Positions 19,596 to 29,218 of a DNA stretch of 64,000 nucleotides are shown here, one piece after another. How positions within the stretch are numbered: the first letter of the stretch is position 1; the number at the start of each line of letters is the position of its first letter. The DNA is from Calothrix sp. PCC 6303 (GTDB lineage Bacteria; Cyanobacteriota; Cyanobacteriia; Cyanobacteriales; Nostocaceae). The notes under the pieces are model-generated. The model had not been told where the DNA came from and made no database searches. It saw only the letters and a program-made list of their open reading frames with translations. The stretch is taken from contig NC_019751.1 of NCBI RefSeq assembly GCF_000317435.1, positions 3,844,001 through 3,908,000 of the forward strand, in the 5' to 3' direction. The translations under genes and the position numbers were made by a program.

Positions 19596-19681
19596 ATTAG
19601 TTAGTGCGATTTTCCCAACACAACTTGCTAACGGGCAAAATCTGATACTTTAGAAATCAGAGCTTACTTCCAATTGAAATT

Positions 19682-20623
19682 ATGCATATTCCTGATGGTT
19701 TTATTTCTCCGTTGGTAGCTGGGACAACTGGTGCATTGAGTGCAGGTGCGATCGCATTATCCCTCAACAAGTCTAAAATGGCGTATGGAATTCGTCTAGC
19801 TCCGATTTTGGGCTTAACTACGGCTTTTATTTTCGCTGCTCAGATGATTAATTTCCCGGTGACAGGTGGTACTAGTGGACACCTCTTGGGCGGGACATTA
19901 GCAGCGATAATTCTCGGTAGTCCCTGGTCAGCAACCCTATGCATATCAACAGTTTTAATTATCCAAGCAGTGCTATTTGCTGACGGTGGAATTACGGCAT
20001 TGGGAGCTAATATTTTGAACATGGGATTGGTGGGGGTTTGGGTTGGTTGGGGTTTAACTCAAACTTTGCAGCGGTTACTTGGAGGTTCTAGAGGACGTTT
20101 ACCCTTAGCTGGGGGGATTGCTGCGGGAATTAGTGTTGTAGTTGCGGCAATTTTCGCTTCTCTAGAACTAGCTATTTCCAACACGGCACCAATTAACGTT
20201 GTTTTACCAGCAATGAGTAGTATCCATGTTTTAATTGGTGTCGGTGAAGGTTTAGTTACTGGTGGTGTGCTAAGTTACTTAGCAAAAACTCGACCCGATT
20301 TACTTCCAGGAGAACAACGACAGTTTCGGGGATTTTTGGTACCAGTTGTTAGTATTCTGTTAGTAGCTGGGGTACTATCCCTATTTGCTTCCACATTTCC
20401 CGATGGTTTGGATTGGGTAGCTCAAACTCAAGGCTTTGAAAAATTAGCAGAAAATGTCCGTGTGGTGACACCAACTCCCTTCGCTGATTATGAAATTTCC
20501 GGCTTAAGCAAAATTGGTACTAGCATTGCTGGGGTAGTAGGTTCTGGAGTTTGCTTTGGTATTGCTTTCGTTTTAGCGCAAATTGTCAAGCCTAGGGGAG
20601 AATGGGCAGAAAACGGGGAATAA
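19682..20623 (+). CDS. cbiM: ECF-type cobalt/nickel transporter CbiM with fused CbiN-like domain
   Basis: 313 residues. It begins MHIPDGFISP, whose N-terminal Met-His is the metal-binding start of CbiM/NikM substrate-capture proteins. About seven membrane helices follow (residues 10-215). The C-terminal ~90 residues add two helices around FASTFPDGLDWVAQTQGFE, the PDGLE (CbiN/NikN-like) module, so this is an MN fusion. It takes up Co2+ or Ni2+ for cobalamin, urease or hydrogenase. The sequence does not settle which metal. It overlaps cbiQ by one nucleotide (TAATG). No ATPase gene (cbiO) follows. Confidence 0.92.
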   Translation: MHIPDGFISPLVAGTTGALSAGAIALSLNKSKMAYGIRLAPILGLTTAFIFAAQMINFPVTGGTSGHLLGGTLAAIILGSPWSATLCISTVLIIQAVLFADGGITALGANILNMGLVGVWVGWGLTQTLQRLLGGSRGRLPLAGGIAAGISVVVAAIFASLELAISNTAPINVVLPAMSSIHVLIGVGEGLVTGGVLSYLAKTRPDLLPGEQRQFRGFLVPVVSILLVAGVLSLFASTFPDGLDWVAQTQGFEKLAENVRVVTPTPFADYEISGLSKIGTSIAGVVGSGVCFGIAFVLAQIVKPRGEWAENGE

Positions 20624-21261
20624 TGGCGTTAAAGCTGTATTTATCACTGATAATTGTCATTGGCTGTGCTTTCCTGAAACTAAATAGCTGGTACTACCTT
20701 TGTAGCTATAGCGCGATCGCATTAATTTGGGCGCTCAGTTTACGAGTACCATCGAGGCAACTGGCTCAATTATTGGGTACAGAGTTACTTTTTCTCTCTT
20801 TTATTGCTTTACCCTTAGGATGGGAACGAGCTAGCTTTTTATTGCTACGTTCCCTAACTTGTTTACTGGCAATCAATAGTTTTTTATTAACTTTGCCACC
20901 CCACTCCCTCAGTATTGCCCTAGCAAGTCTGCCTTTACCTAGGGGATTAAAAGAAAATCTCCTGTTAGCAGGGCAGTACATAGAAATACTTGTAGATGAA
21001 GTTAAAAATATGCAGCGTAGTGCTGAATTGCGTGGGCTGGCAGGTAAAGCGAAATGGTTACGTTATGCCAGTGCGGCAATGATTGGTAGCTTATATTTAC
21101 GCAGTTTAGAGCGAGCCGAACGGGTTTATGGGGCGATGTTAGCTCGTGGTTATAATGGATACCTACCAACAGAAACAAAGCTAGAAAAAACAGACTTATT
21201 CATGGTTCTTTTCGCAAGTGCGATCGCATTCTGCATCACCACCGCATCATACCTGAATTAG
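20623..21261 (+). CDS. cbiQ: ECF transporter transmembrane component CbiQ
   Basis: 212 residues from the ATG at 20623, translationally coupled to cbiM (stop TAA overlaps ATG) with GGGGAA just upstream; a longer reading from 20602 is unlikely. Hydrophobic helices at about 5-60 and 65-95, then the cytoplasmic coupling motifs (ARxxRG-type: RSAELRG and AMLARGYNG), which link the membrane part to the ATPases. It forms the energy-coupling module with CbiO, whose gene is not adjacent and must lie elsewhere. Function: Co2+/Ni2+ uptake together with CbiM. Confidence 0.9.
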   Translation: MALKLYLSLIIVIGCAFLKLNSWYYLCSYSAIALIWALSLRVPSRQLAQLLGTELLFLSFIALPLGWERASFLLLRSLTCLLAINSFLLTLPPHSLSIALASLPLPRGLKENLLLAGQYIEILVDEVKNMQRSAELRGLAGKAKWLRYASAAMIGSLYLRSLERAERVYGAMLARGYNGYLPTETKLEKTDLFMVLFASAIAFCITTASYLN

Positions 21262-21625
21262 AAGTTGAATAGCATTCTTTCTCGGATACTGCAAAGCTAC
21301 AGGACAATTTAAAGTTTACTTTATGGATAGCTTCTAAGGCTTTTTGTTCTATACTGAAGGCTAATTTATCATCAAAAAAAGTTTTGACTAAAATTAGGAC
21401 TTACTGACACATTTTCCATTGTAGGGTGTGTGACGCTTAAATAAATTTTGTACGTAGTTATAATACTTGTAGCGTCACGCACCATCCCTAAATTATGACA
21501 AAATTGACGCTATTCAGTCATGCTACCCGTTTCATGTATGCCGTAGGCTTTACATAAATCCGAGAAAAAATGACCTAGGATAAATTCTCAAGTCATCCCA
21601 GAATTTCGAGTTGAGATGGAAAATT
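21262..21625. other. Intergenic region with GTGTGACGCT inverted repeat
   Basis: About 360 bp. At 21424-21484 GGGTGTGTGACGCT faces AGCGTCACGCACC, a long imperfect inverted repeat with a ~33-nt spacer. GTGCGTTAC/GTGTGTGAC-type repeats also occur at 14580-14661 and 26958-27173, so this is a dispersed family. No gene seen. Confidence 0.45.
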
Positions 21626-22885
21626 ATGCTTGACTTAACTAAACTTGCCCGTCAAATCCAAGGATTGAGTCAACACCTGACACAGGAAACTGTCGCTAGT
21701 CAGAAGCGTTTGGAATTGGCAGAAAAATACCTTCGGGATGCGTTTACACGACAGGATGAACTAGTTAACGCTCAGGATAAATGGCGCGATCGCATTCTCT
21801 TTGCCAATGCTACACCATTAGAACCCCTCAACACCTGCATTGATATTCCAGTTCCCCCAAAAGTACATACTGTAATTGCCACCGATGGTTCACAGATAGC
21901 ACCCAATCACCATGAAATTGCTTACTGCTATCTCCTGAATATTGGTAGGGTGGTTTTACACTATGGGCAGAATAAACAACCGTTGCTTGATAGCTTGCCA
22001 GAAGTATTTTACCGTGCCGAAGACCTGTATGAATCTCGCAAATGGGGAATTCGCACCGAAGAATGGATGGGTTATCGTCGCACCGCTAGCGAAGCTGTGG
22101 TTTTGGCAGAATTATCTTGTGCAGTAGCTAGGGGTGAAAATCTGAATCAGAAAGTCAAGAAAAATCCCGAATTATCAACAGCAAATTTACCCCTGTTTAG
22201 CGAATCTCTCCCTCCTCGGATTCCCACCTTAGCAATGGTGGATGGTTCTTTAATTTACTGGTTTTTAGAACAACTTCCCCTAGAAGCAAGGGAAACAATT
22301 TTACCCCCAATTTTGGCAGCTTGGGAACAAATGAAAGCTGCGAAAGTACCTTTGATGGGATATTTGAGTGCTTCCCGTAACGTTGAAGCAACCAACTTTT
22401 TACGATTTGCCGCTTGTACCCATCCAACTCCTGATTGTATGAGTTTTTGCTCAGATCAAAACGCGAAATTACCCTGTAAAGTTTTTGACCCATTGCGTGA
22501 TAGTACACTTTGGAGTACCCAACTGAAACCCGGACAGCGGGGACCCCTATGGCAAAGTAATAGCAGGATTCTGGAGTTATATCAAGGACAACAAATTTAC
22601 TTCTGTTATGTGCATGTAGGTACCGAAGTTGCCAGAATAGAAATACCAAATTGGGTAGTAGAAGATACAGAGCTATTTAATGAAGCTTTGGGATTAACCC
22701 TAGCACAGGTGCAAAAAGGATACGGCTATCCTGTGGCAATTGCGGAAGCACATAATCAAGCTGTTGTACGGGGAGGAGATAAAACCCGATTTTTTTCACT
22801 TTTAGAACGGCAAATGATTAAAGCTGGGTTGAGAAATGTGGGAACTTCCTACAAAGAAGCACGTAAACGTGGTAGTATTGCGTAA
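21626..22885 (+). CDS. NurA-domain DNA double-strand-break repair nuclease
   Basis: 419 residues from the ATG at 21626 (MLDLTKLARQIQGLSQHLTQE); a TTG at 21611 would add five codons. Two strand-plus-acidic motifs, VIATDGSQIAPNHHE and LAMVDGSLIYWFLEQL, hold the metal-binding aspartates of the NurA 5'-3' nuclease fold, and the C-terminal GGDKTRFFSLLERQ...GLRNVGTSYKEARKRG is typical of the family. Archaeal NurA works with the HerA ATPase in end resection. No HerA gene is next to this one. Bacterial partners are less clear. Confidence 0.88.
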   Translation: MLDLTKLARQIQGLSQHLTQETVASQKRLELAEKYLRDAFTRQDELVNAQDKWRDRILFANATPLEPLNTCIDIPVPPKVHTVIATDGSQIAPNHHEIAYCYLLNIGRVVLHYGQNKQPLLDSLPEVFYRAEDLYESRKWGIRTEEWMGYRRTASEAVVLAELSCAVARGENLNQKVKKNPELSTANLPLFSESLPPRIPTLAMVDGSLIYWFLEQLPLEARETILPPILAAWEQMKAAKVPLMGYLSASRNVEATNFLRFAACTHPTPDCMSFCSDQNAKLPCKVFDPLRDSTLWSTQLKPGQRGPLWQSNSRILELYQGQQIYFCYVHVGTEVARIEIPNWVVEDTELFNEALGLTLAQVQKGYGYPVAIAEAHNQAVVRGGDKTRFFSLLERQMIKAGLRNVGTSYKEARKRGSIA

Positions 22886-22989
22886 CTTTTCAAGTTTCTC
22901 GATAAAATAGCTATAGTTTCGTTATGCGATATTCGTCATCGCATAATGGAAGCAAGATCAGATGTTGATTTATATAAATAACTATAGAT

Positions 22990-23775
22990 ATGACCAGTAG
23001 CAGCGAATTAGATTTAGAGCTATTTCATATTCAAAGTAGCAGTAGATTCAAATTATTTGGCAATCAAGGCATAATTCAAATTGGCAAACAAGGTGAAGAA
23101 ATTCCATCCAATATAGATGTAACTCACTTACCTCACAGCGATATTGTGTCGCGGATTCATGCCCAAATTAAAATAGAAGCAGATAGTTATTATTTAGTCG
23201 ATCCAGGTAGTACAAATGGGACATATTTAAATCATTTAAAACTGGAAATTGGAGAACGCTACCCATTAAAATTAGGCGATATCATATCACTAGGTAAAGA
23301 AGAAAAAGTCAGCTTTATTTTCCAAAACCACCAAAACCCGGAATCAACAAAAACTATAGCATCGCAGGCAACAGTTTTTCAACCAAAACTTGCCAAATAT
23401 ACCCAAACAAATCAAGTCAACAAAACTAACAGACTTGTGGGTTTAGCATTAATGGTTGCATCAGTAATTATCATTGCCGCAAACACCAAAATCGGAATTT
23501 TTGTCAGAATTCCCGGTGTACTACTATGCATAGCAGGAGCAGTATTTTTATTTCAACGTCGCTTTAATCAAAACTGGGGATGGTTACTAATTGCCGCAGG
23601 AATTGCGATCATTTTATTCACCGCAAACATCTTCGCTTCCGTCAACTTATTAGCAATCATTGCTGCTGTCGGATTATTCCTAGCTGGATATAAACTCAAC
23701 ACCACCGGAAAAATTCTCGGTTACAGCTTACAAGACTTACAGAAATTACTCAACAAAAAACTTCGCAAAAAATAA
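22990..23775 (+). CDS. FHA-domain membrane protein
   Basis: 261 residues. An FHA (phosphothreonine-binding) domain covers about residues 18-112: IIQIGKQGEEIP, DIVSRIHAQIK (the SxxH core) and YLVDPGSTNGTYLN. After a linker, four short membrane helices span about 150-240, and the C-terminus is basic (LLNKKLRKK). FHA domains recruit Ser/Thr-phosphorylated partners, so this is probably a membrane-docked signalling adaptor. It stands between a nuclease gene and convergent dacB; no kinase gene is nearby. Confidence 0.87.
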   Translation: MTSSSELDLELFHIQSSSRFKLFGNQGIIQIGKQGEEIPSNIDVTHLPHSDIVSRIHAQIKIEADSYYLVDPGSTNGTYLNHLKLEIGERYPLKLGDIISLGKEEKVSFIFQNHQNPESTKTIASQATVFQPKLAKYTQTNQVNKTNRLVGLALMVASVIIIAANTKIGIFVRIPGVLLCIAGAVFLFQRRFNQNWGWLLIAAGIAIILFTANIFASVNLLAIIAAVGLFLAGYKLNTTGKILGYSLQDLQKLLNKKLRKK

Positions 23776-23837
23776 AAAACCTATCAAAAATACTCTGCGT
23801 TTCTTTGCGTTAAAAATTTTTAATTCAGGATTTTAAC

Positions 23838-23861
23838 AGAGACGTGATATATCACGTCTCT
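23838..23861. terminator. Perfect 24-bp palindrome between convergent genes
   Basis: AGAGACGTGATATATCACGTCTCT is fully self-complementary and lies between the convergent ends of the FHA gene and dacB, 8 nt from the dacB stop codon. It probably acts as a bidirectional terminator. It belongs to a palindrome family with a GAGACG arm (see 37279 and 48437). Confidence 0.6.
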
Positions 23862-23869
23862 ACAACAAT

Positions 23870-25354
23870 TTAGCACCTTTTCAACTGCGTTAAAATCACT
23901 ACCATATCATCAATAGCTTGACGTAAAACAGTAGCAGGTTGCTCAGTTTGATTCACAATAATGCTAAATGCAAGCTGCTCATAATTTGCTGCATTCACAT
24001 AACCAGAAAGAGAAACGACACCTCCAACAGTTCCCGTTTTTGCTAAAACAATCCCCTCAGCAGTAGTTCCACGAAATCTAAACTTTAACGTTCCAGTTTT
24101 CCCGGCAATTGGTAAAGAAGCTCGATATACACCAATATTAGGAGATTTTGCCATTCCCCGTAATGTCTGTACCAGTGCTTCTGGACTAATTAAATTTTTG
24201 CGAGATAAACCAGAACCATCAACAATAAAATAACCTGCTTGATTAACTCCCATTTGAGTTAAAGTTGTTTTCAAAACTTCCAAACCTAAACCTGAAGTTG
24301 TTTGTTGAGGTTTTCTGGTTTGTTTCACCGCTAATGCATTCAGCAGTGATTCTGCATACAAATTATTACTATTAATATTAGTTTCTGCCACCAACTGTGA
24401 CAATGGTGGTGATTGAATTGCTGCAACTTCCTGTTGTGTAGTTCCCCCAGTTTCCACAGCAGTTGTACCCAAACTTACACCTTCAGCAGCTAAAGCGGTA
24501 CGCAAACGACGTAAAAAGAAGTAATTGGGATCAACTACAGGCAAAGTTAACCTAAAAGGATTAGCATTAGCTGCAAGTTTTCCTTGAACTTTCAGGATAT
24601 TTCCCGACAAATCACGACTCACACCCAAATCAGTTGCTTGATTATTCGCTGCGGTTGTAGATAGGTTGAGAATTTTCCAGATTCCTGCTTCGTTAGGTTC
24701 CACCCAGGAAATTTGTAATGGTTTACCAACCGATTGGGGTACAAGTCGAATATTAAAAACATTCTCATTGACGATGAAACTACCAAAAGGTGCGCCATAA
24801 TTTGATTGGAGATCTTCCCATTGCCAACTAGGTATAACTACATCACCAAAAACATAGCTGTCATCAGCAATGAGTTTTTTGATATTGATAATACCCTTAG
24901 CTTTGAGTTGTCTTCCTAATTCCCGAAGTTGTGCATCTTTAATACTGGGATCTCCCCTACCTACAACTCGAAAAACTCCATTTCCCTGTTGATAAATTGA
25001 GGTGCGAAACCGGAAATTTGCTCCTAATTGTTGGAGTACAGCGGCAGTTGTGAGTAATTTGGTATTAGAAGCAGGTGTAAAATATTTTTGAGCATCACGA
25101 CTATATAGGGTTTGTCCAGACGCTAAATTTTGTACTAAAATACCCCAACGAACACGACTAAATACAGTGCGATTCACAACACTATCGATATTAGTTGCTA
25201 GTTGGGCTGGACAAATGGATTTAGGTGTGTTTAGTGGTGCAACTGGTGTGGGTGTTGTACTTGGTGGGGCAGTTTGAGCAAGAGCGTTTTTGCTTAAGCC
25301 CAGAAACTGGCTACCCACTAAAAGTAGTAATAGAGACAGAGGTCTAATCATCAT
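23870..25354 (-). CDS. dacB: D-alanyl-D-alanine carboxypeptidase/endopeptidase (PBP4, family S13)
   Basis: 494 residues with a signal peptide (MMIRPLSLLLLLVGSQFLGLSKNALA). Penicillin-binding motifs are present in order: SxxK (S96-N-T-K99), SxN (NINSNNLYAESLLN) and KTG (LAKTGTVGGVVSLSG). The long insertion between SxxK and SxN is typical of class C PBPs. The enzyme trims peptidoglycan stem peptides or cleaves 4-3 cross-links in the periplasm. It is monocistronic. A 13-bp inverted repeat (GGTATTGAAAGAT / ATCTTTCAATACC, 25382-25394 and 25444-25456) lies upstream, the distal arm overlapping the left end of the IS4-type element. Confidence 0.95.
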   Translation of the reverse strand: MMIRPLSLLLLLVGSQFLGLSKNALAQTAPPSTTPTPVAPLNTPKSICPAQLATNIDSVVNRTVFSRVRWGILVQNLASGQTLYSRDAQKYFTPASNTKLLTTAAVLQQLGANFRFRTSIYQQGNGVFRVVGRGDPSIKDAQLRELGRQLKAKGIINIKKLIADDSYVFGDVVIPSWQWEDLQSNYGAPFGSFIVNENVFNIRLVPQSVGKPLQISWVEPNEAGIWKILNLSTTAANNQATDLGVSRDLSGNILKVQGKLAANANPFRLTLPVVDPNYFFLRRLRTALAAEGVSLGTTAVETGGTTQQEVAAIQSPPLSQLVAETNINSNNLYAESLLNALAVKQTRKPQQTTSGLGLEVLKTTLTQMGVNQAGYFIVDGSGLSRKNLISPEALVQTLRGMAKSPNIGVYRASLPIAGKTGTLKFRFRGTTAEGIVLAKTGTVGGVVSLSGYVNAANYEQLAFSIIVNQTEQPATVLRQAIDDMVVILTQLKRC

Positions 25355-25448
25355 GAATTGGTAGGGTAAGGAAAATTACCTGGTATTGAAAGATTTTCCT
25401 ATAAATTTGCTACACAAATCATTTTGCCAGACAAATATCTTTTATCTT

Positions 25449-26911
25449 TCAATACCTTCGCCAAAGTAAGAGGATGAAGAGGAAGAGGTAGGGCGTTTCG
25501 TAGTAGAGTTATTGTCTCTCACAACGACAACTCAAAAACCACTATGTGCGCCCATGTTTGACATTTTATCATTGTTACAGTGCTTCCTGCCGCAGATAAA
25601 TGCTACAACGATGAAGCAATTGAACCAAATAATCTTGGCAATGTTAGCGATGAGCGGGCGAGTCACTATGTTGGGAATTTCTCGTTGGACAGGTAGTGGT
25701 GGTAGTTATCGGACGATGTTGAGATTTTTTCATACGGTAATCCCTTGGGCGACATTGTTTTGGCTATTTTTCCGCAAGCATTTGTTCCGTGCGAATGAGG
25801 TGTATTTACTTGCAGGAGATGAAGTTGTAGTAAGTAAATCCGGGAAAAAAACTTATGGGTTGGATAGATTCTTTTCCAGCCTAGTAAGTAAGCCAATATC
25901 AGGGCTATCTTTCTTTACATTATCATTAGTAAGTGTTGAACAAAGGCACTCATTTCCAATTCAGGTAGAACAGGTGATAAAGAGCGATATAGAAAAAAGT
26001 AGCGTATCGTTAAGACCAGAAATAAAAGCCAAAGAAAAACATGGACGTGGACGACCAAAAGGGAGTAAAAATAAAAACAAGACCGAAGTAATTCTCACGT
26101 CTGAATTACTCAGAATTAAGAAGATGATTAATGAGCTAGTCAAGCTGGTAGCTAACTTTATTCCACTGACTTACTTAGTCTTAGATGGTCATTTTGGAAA
26201 CAATAATGCTTTGCAGATGGCTCGACAGGTCAACTTACATATAATTTCCAAGTTACGCCACGATTCAGCATTATACATACCTTACCAAAATCCTGACCCT
26301 AATCATCGTTCACGCCGTAAATACGGAGATAAACTAGACTGGCGTAATATTTCTGATGAATATTTGCGTCAAAGTAGTATCGAAGAGGATATCCAAACCG
26401 ATACTTACCAAGCTACTTTACTGCACAAAGAATTTGCCCAGTCACTGAATGTAGTTATTTTGGTGAAAACAAATCTGAAAACTAATGCTCGCAGTCACGT
26501 AATTCTGTTTTCTAGTGACCTAAAGTTGTCATCTGAGAAAATAATTGACTACTACAGACTACGCTTTCAGATCGAGTTTAACTTCCGTGATGCCAAGCAA
26601 TTTTGGGGATTGGAAGACTTTATGAACATCGGTCAAACTGCGGTGACTAATGCTGCTAATCTAGCATTCTTTATGGTTAATTTATCTCATCATCTTCTCG
26701 CTGATTTCCGCATCCTGAATCCTGACTCCGGCATTATTGATCTTAAGGCTCATTATCGTGGCTTTCGATATGTCCATGAGATCTTAAAAATGCTTCCAGA
26801 AATCCCTGAGCCTATTTTATTAACCCGGATTTTTGCCAAGCTTACTTCTTTAGGGCGTATTCATCACGTTTCTACGGGCGTTGAATCCTCTTAATTTGGC
26901 AGAGGTATTGA
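25449..26911 (+). mobile_element. IS4-type insertion sequence
   Basis: About 1.46 kb bounded by imperfect inverted repeats. The left end reads TCAATACCTTCGCCAAAG then TAAGAGGAT; the right end, reverse-complemented, reads TCAATACCTCTGCCAAAT then TAAGAGGAT, matching at about 24 of 28 positions. It carries one transposase gene. Flanking target duplications are not clear: ATCTTTTA occurs on both sides but offset by several bases at the left. The inner boundary (CCAAA...TTTGG, 25461-26899) is an alternative end. Confidence 0.75.
25554..26894 (+). CDS. IS4-family transposase (DDE)
   Basis: 446 residues from the ATG at 25554 (MFDILSLLQCFLPQINATTMKQLNQ); a TTG at 25512 opens the frame earlier. The DDE residues are plausible at LLAGDEVVVSKSG (first D), YLVLDGHFGNN (second D) and the YREK signature DYYRLRFQIEFNFRDAKQFWGLEDF. 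It has a basic, GRGRPKGSKNKNK-type insertion in the middle. The frame is intact with no internal stop, so the element may still be active. Confidence 0.92.
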   Translation: MFDILSLLQCFLPQINATTMKQLNQIILAMLAMSGRVTMLGISRWTGSGGSYRTMLRFFHTVIPWATLFWLFFRKHLFRANEVYLLAGDEVVVSKSGKKTYGLDRFFSSLVSKPISGLSFFTLSLVSVEQRHSFPIQVEQVIKSDIEKSSVSLRPEIKAKEKHGRGRPKGSKNKNKTEVILTSELLRIKKMINELVKLVANFIPLTYLVLDGHFGNNNALQMARQVNLHIISKLRHDSALYIPYQNPDPNHRSRRKYGDKLDWRNISDEYLRQSSIEEDIQTDTYQATLLHKEFAQSLNVVILVKTNLKTNARSHVILFSSDLKLSSEKIIDYYRLRFQIEFNFRDAKQFWGLEDFMNIGQTAVTNAANLAFFMVNLSHHLLADFRILNPDSGIIDLKAHYRGFRYVHEILKMLPEIPEPILLTRIFAKLTSLGRIHHVSTGVESS

Positions 26912-26957
26912 TCTTTTAATTAGGAATAGCAGAAAATAAACTAACAAATAAACAATG

Positions 26958-27173
26958 GTGCGTTACGGACTATCGTCCTCTAGCGTGTGCTTTGCACTTA
27001 GCCATGCCCGGAGGGCTTTACACACCCTACGAACATCGATACTGTGTTATTCACCAATCATCTAAATCATGACTGTTCAGCGTTAACTAATGTTAGAGGT
27101 GTGTTACGGACTTATCGTCCTAACACACCCTACAAACATCGATACTGTGTTATGCACCAATCATCTAAATGAT
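26958..27173. repeat. Tandemly duplicated intergenic repeat
   Basis: Two copies of a unit starting GTGCGTTACGGAC / GTGTGTTACGGAC and ending ACATCGATACTGTGTTAT then CACCAATCATCTAAAT lie side by side (about 26958-27070 and 27099-27173). The first copy carries an extra ~35-bp segment with GTGCTTTGCACTTAGCC. Each copy also contains an internal inverted arm (ACACACCCTAC facing GTGTGTTAC). The tract fills the gap between the IS4-type element and ilvB. Confidence 0.65.
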
Positions 27174-27202
27174 GTCTGGGAACTGTTCGCTGTTCACTGA
27201 TT

Positions 27203-29104
27203 TTAAAGTTTTGTCCCGCACTCTGGACAAAAATTGTTTAGTGCCGTATTTTTTGCACCACAGTTGCTACAGAAAATTGGCTCATCTCCAGGTTTTGGCA
27301 TCTGTTTCGGTAAACCGATCATTTGGGCGTTGCTTTTCCCTGGGGCTACCATAGGATAACAATTTTCATCCCTAGTAACGCGGACATCCATCACAACCGG
27401 ACCTGGATGGGCTAACATCTCGGTGATTGCTGCGGCTAAGTCTTCCCGTTTGTTAACGATCATGCCTTTGATACCGTAAGCCTGGCACAATAATTCTACG
27501 TCTGGCATTCCCACTTCCATATTGGAACTGGAATATCTTTCACCATAAAAGGCTTGTTGCCATTGCCGTACCATCCCCTGCCAGCCGTTATTTAGGATTA
27601 TTGTCTTGACCGCTAGGTTGTATTGTGATAAAGTCCCCAGTTCTTGTAAACACATTTGGAAACTAGCATCACCACTGATACAAACTACATCTTCATCTGG
27701 GAATGCAGCCTTTGCACCCATAGCGGCGGGAACACCAAAGCCCATTGTTCCTAAGCCAGCGCTGGAAATCCAACGACGGGGACCGTTTTTGAGGAATTGT
27801 GCCGCCCACATTTGATGTTGTCCCACATCAGTAGTGTAGAATGCATGGGGTGCTTGATTAGCAACTTCCACAATGACTTCTTGGGGAGAAATACTGTCAG
27901 CATGGTGGGGAACAACTAGGGGGAAATCTTCTTTCCAACGGTTGATTAGGTTGAGCCACTCTTGGGTTTGCTTGGCAGTACTTTTAATTCCTGTTTCCTT
28001 GCAACGCTTCAATAAGTCTTTGAGAACTTTTTTGACATCGCCAACGATGGGGACTTCGGGAACACGATTTTTCCCAACTTCAGCGGGATCAATATCGATA
28101 TGGATGACTTTCGCGCGGGAGGCGAATTCATCTAGTTTACCTGTAACCCGGTCATCAAAGCGAGCGCCAACGCAGATTAGGAGATCGCAATCGGTAACGG
28201 CGAAATTGGCATAGGCGGTGCCATGCATTCCCAACATGCCGACAGATAGGGGGTGATGTTCATCAAAAGCACCAATTCCCATCAAAGTGGTGGTGACAGG
28301 CATATTGAACAACTCAGCTAGTTGTTGAATTTCCTCATGGGCGTTGGATGCGATCGCGCCACCGCCAACATACAATAATGGGCGGCGACTTTCTTTAATT
28401 AACTGCAATGCTGCATTGATTTGACGAGGATTTCCCTTAACTGTGGGGCGATATCCCGATAGTTTTACTGTACCCGGTTCTACAGGGATATAATCAAACT
28501 CTTCTAAGGCGACATCCTTGGGAACGTCAATTAGTACAGGTCCTGGTCTACCAGTACTTGCAATGTAAAATGCTTCTGCCACAATCCTAGCAATATCAGC
28601 AGTATCACGGATAATGTAGGAATGTTTTACTATTGGCAGCGTAATCCCATAAATATCGGTTTCTTGGAAAGCATCAGAACCAAGCACTGGTCTTCCTACC
28701 TGTCCGGTGACAATCACCATAGGGATGGAATCCATGTAAGCGGTGGCGATACCTGTAACTAAATTGGTTGCGCCTGGTCCAGATGTACCAAAGCACACAC
28801 CTACTTTACCTGTAGCACGGGCATAACCGTCGGCAGCATGTGCTGCTCCTTGCTCATGTCTGACTAGAATGTGTTTAATAATACTTCCAGCGCTTTCTAC
28901 CTTATATAGATCATCGTAAATAGGTAAAATCGCGCCACCAGGATAACCAAAAATATATTCAACGCCGTGACGCTCTAAACTATCAAGTAGAGCAAAACCA
29001 CCTGATGCCCGTTTCGGCTGCTGATTAGAAGCCACAGGGGGAATATTCGACTGGGTAAGATCGGGACTTTCCGGAGAACCAACTTGTTGGGAACGCGAGC
29101 GCAC
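27203..29104 (-). CDS. ilvB: Acetolactate synthase large subunit with C-terminal zinc ribbon
   Basis: 633 residues. Domains in order: TPP-binding pyrimidine domain ([24 protein letters not shown], with the catalytic Glu in [16 protein letters not shown]), a central FAD-binding domain, and a TPP-binding PP domain ([31 protein letters not shown]). It condenses pyruvate to acetolactate in valine/leucine synthesis and forms acetohydroxybutyrate for isoleucine. After the usual end ([12 protein letters not shown]) a short extension reads [20 protein letters not shown], a CxxC-x11-CxxC zinc ribbon not part of ordinary IlvB. The N-terminal ~35 residues are variable and disordered. ilvN is not adjacent. 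Confidence 0.96.
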   Translation of the reverse strand: MRSRSQQVGSPESPDLTQSNIPPVASNQQPKRASGGFALLDSLERHGVEYIFGYPGGAILPIYDDLYKVESAGSIIKHILVRHEQGAAHAADGYARATGKVGVCFGTSGPGATNLVTGIATAYMDSIPMVIVTGQVGRPVLGSDAFQETDIYGITLPIVKHSYIIRDTADIARIVAEAFYIASTGRPGPVLIDVPKDVALEEFDYIPVEPGTVKLSGYRPTVKGNPRQINAALQLIKESRRPLLYVGGGAIASNAHEEIQQLAELFNMPVTTTLMGIGAFDEHHPLSVGMLGMHGTAYANFAVTDCDLLICVGARFDDRVTGKLDEFASRAKVIHIDIDPAEVGKNRVPEVPIVGDVKKVLKDLLKRCKETGIKSTAKQTQEWLNLINRWKEDFPLVVPHHADSISPQEVIVEVANQAPHAFYTTDVGQHQMWAAQFLKNGPRRWISSAGLGTMGFGVPAAMGAKAAFPDEDVVCISGDASFQMCLQELGTLSQYNLAVKTIILNNGWQGMVRQWQQAFYGERYSSSNMEVGMPDVELLCQAYGIKGMIVNKREDLAAAITEMLAHPGPVVMDVRVTRDENCYPMVAPGKSNAQMIGLPKQMPKPGDEPIFCSNCGAKNTALNNFCPECGTKL

Positions 29105-29218
29105 TGTTTAACCTCACGCGACAGCTAAAATAGTGAAATTATGTATCTAATACTTCATTTTAGCTTAATAGCGATCGCGTTGACCAACTGTTGACCAATT
29201 AATTGAACAGTAAATAAA

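Noticed and set aside
19527-19681. Cobalamin riboswitch upstream of cbiM
   Set aside because: The leader is only 155 nt with no B12-box-like sequence; only an inverted repeat is present.
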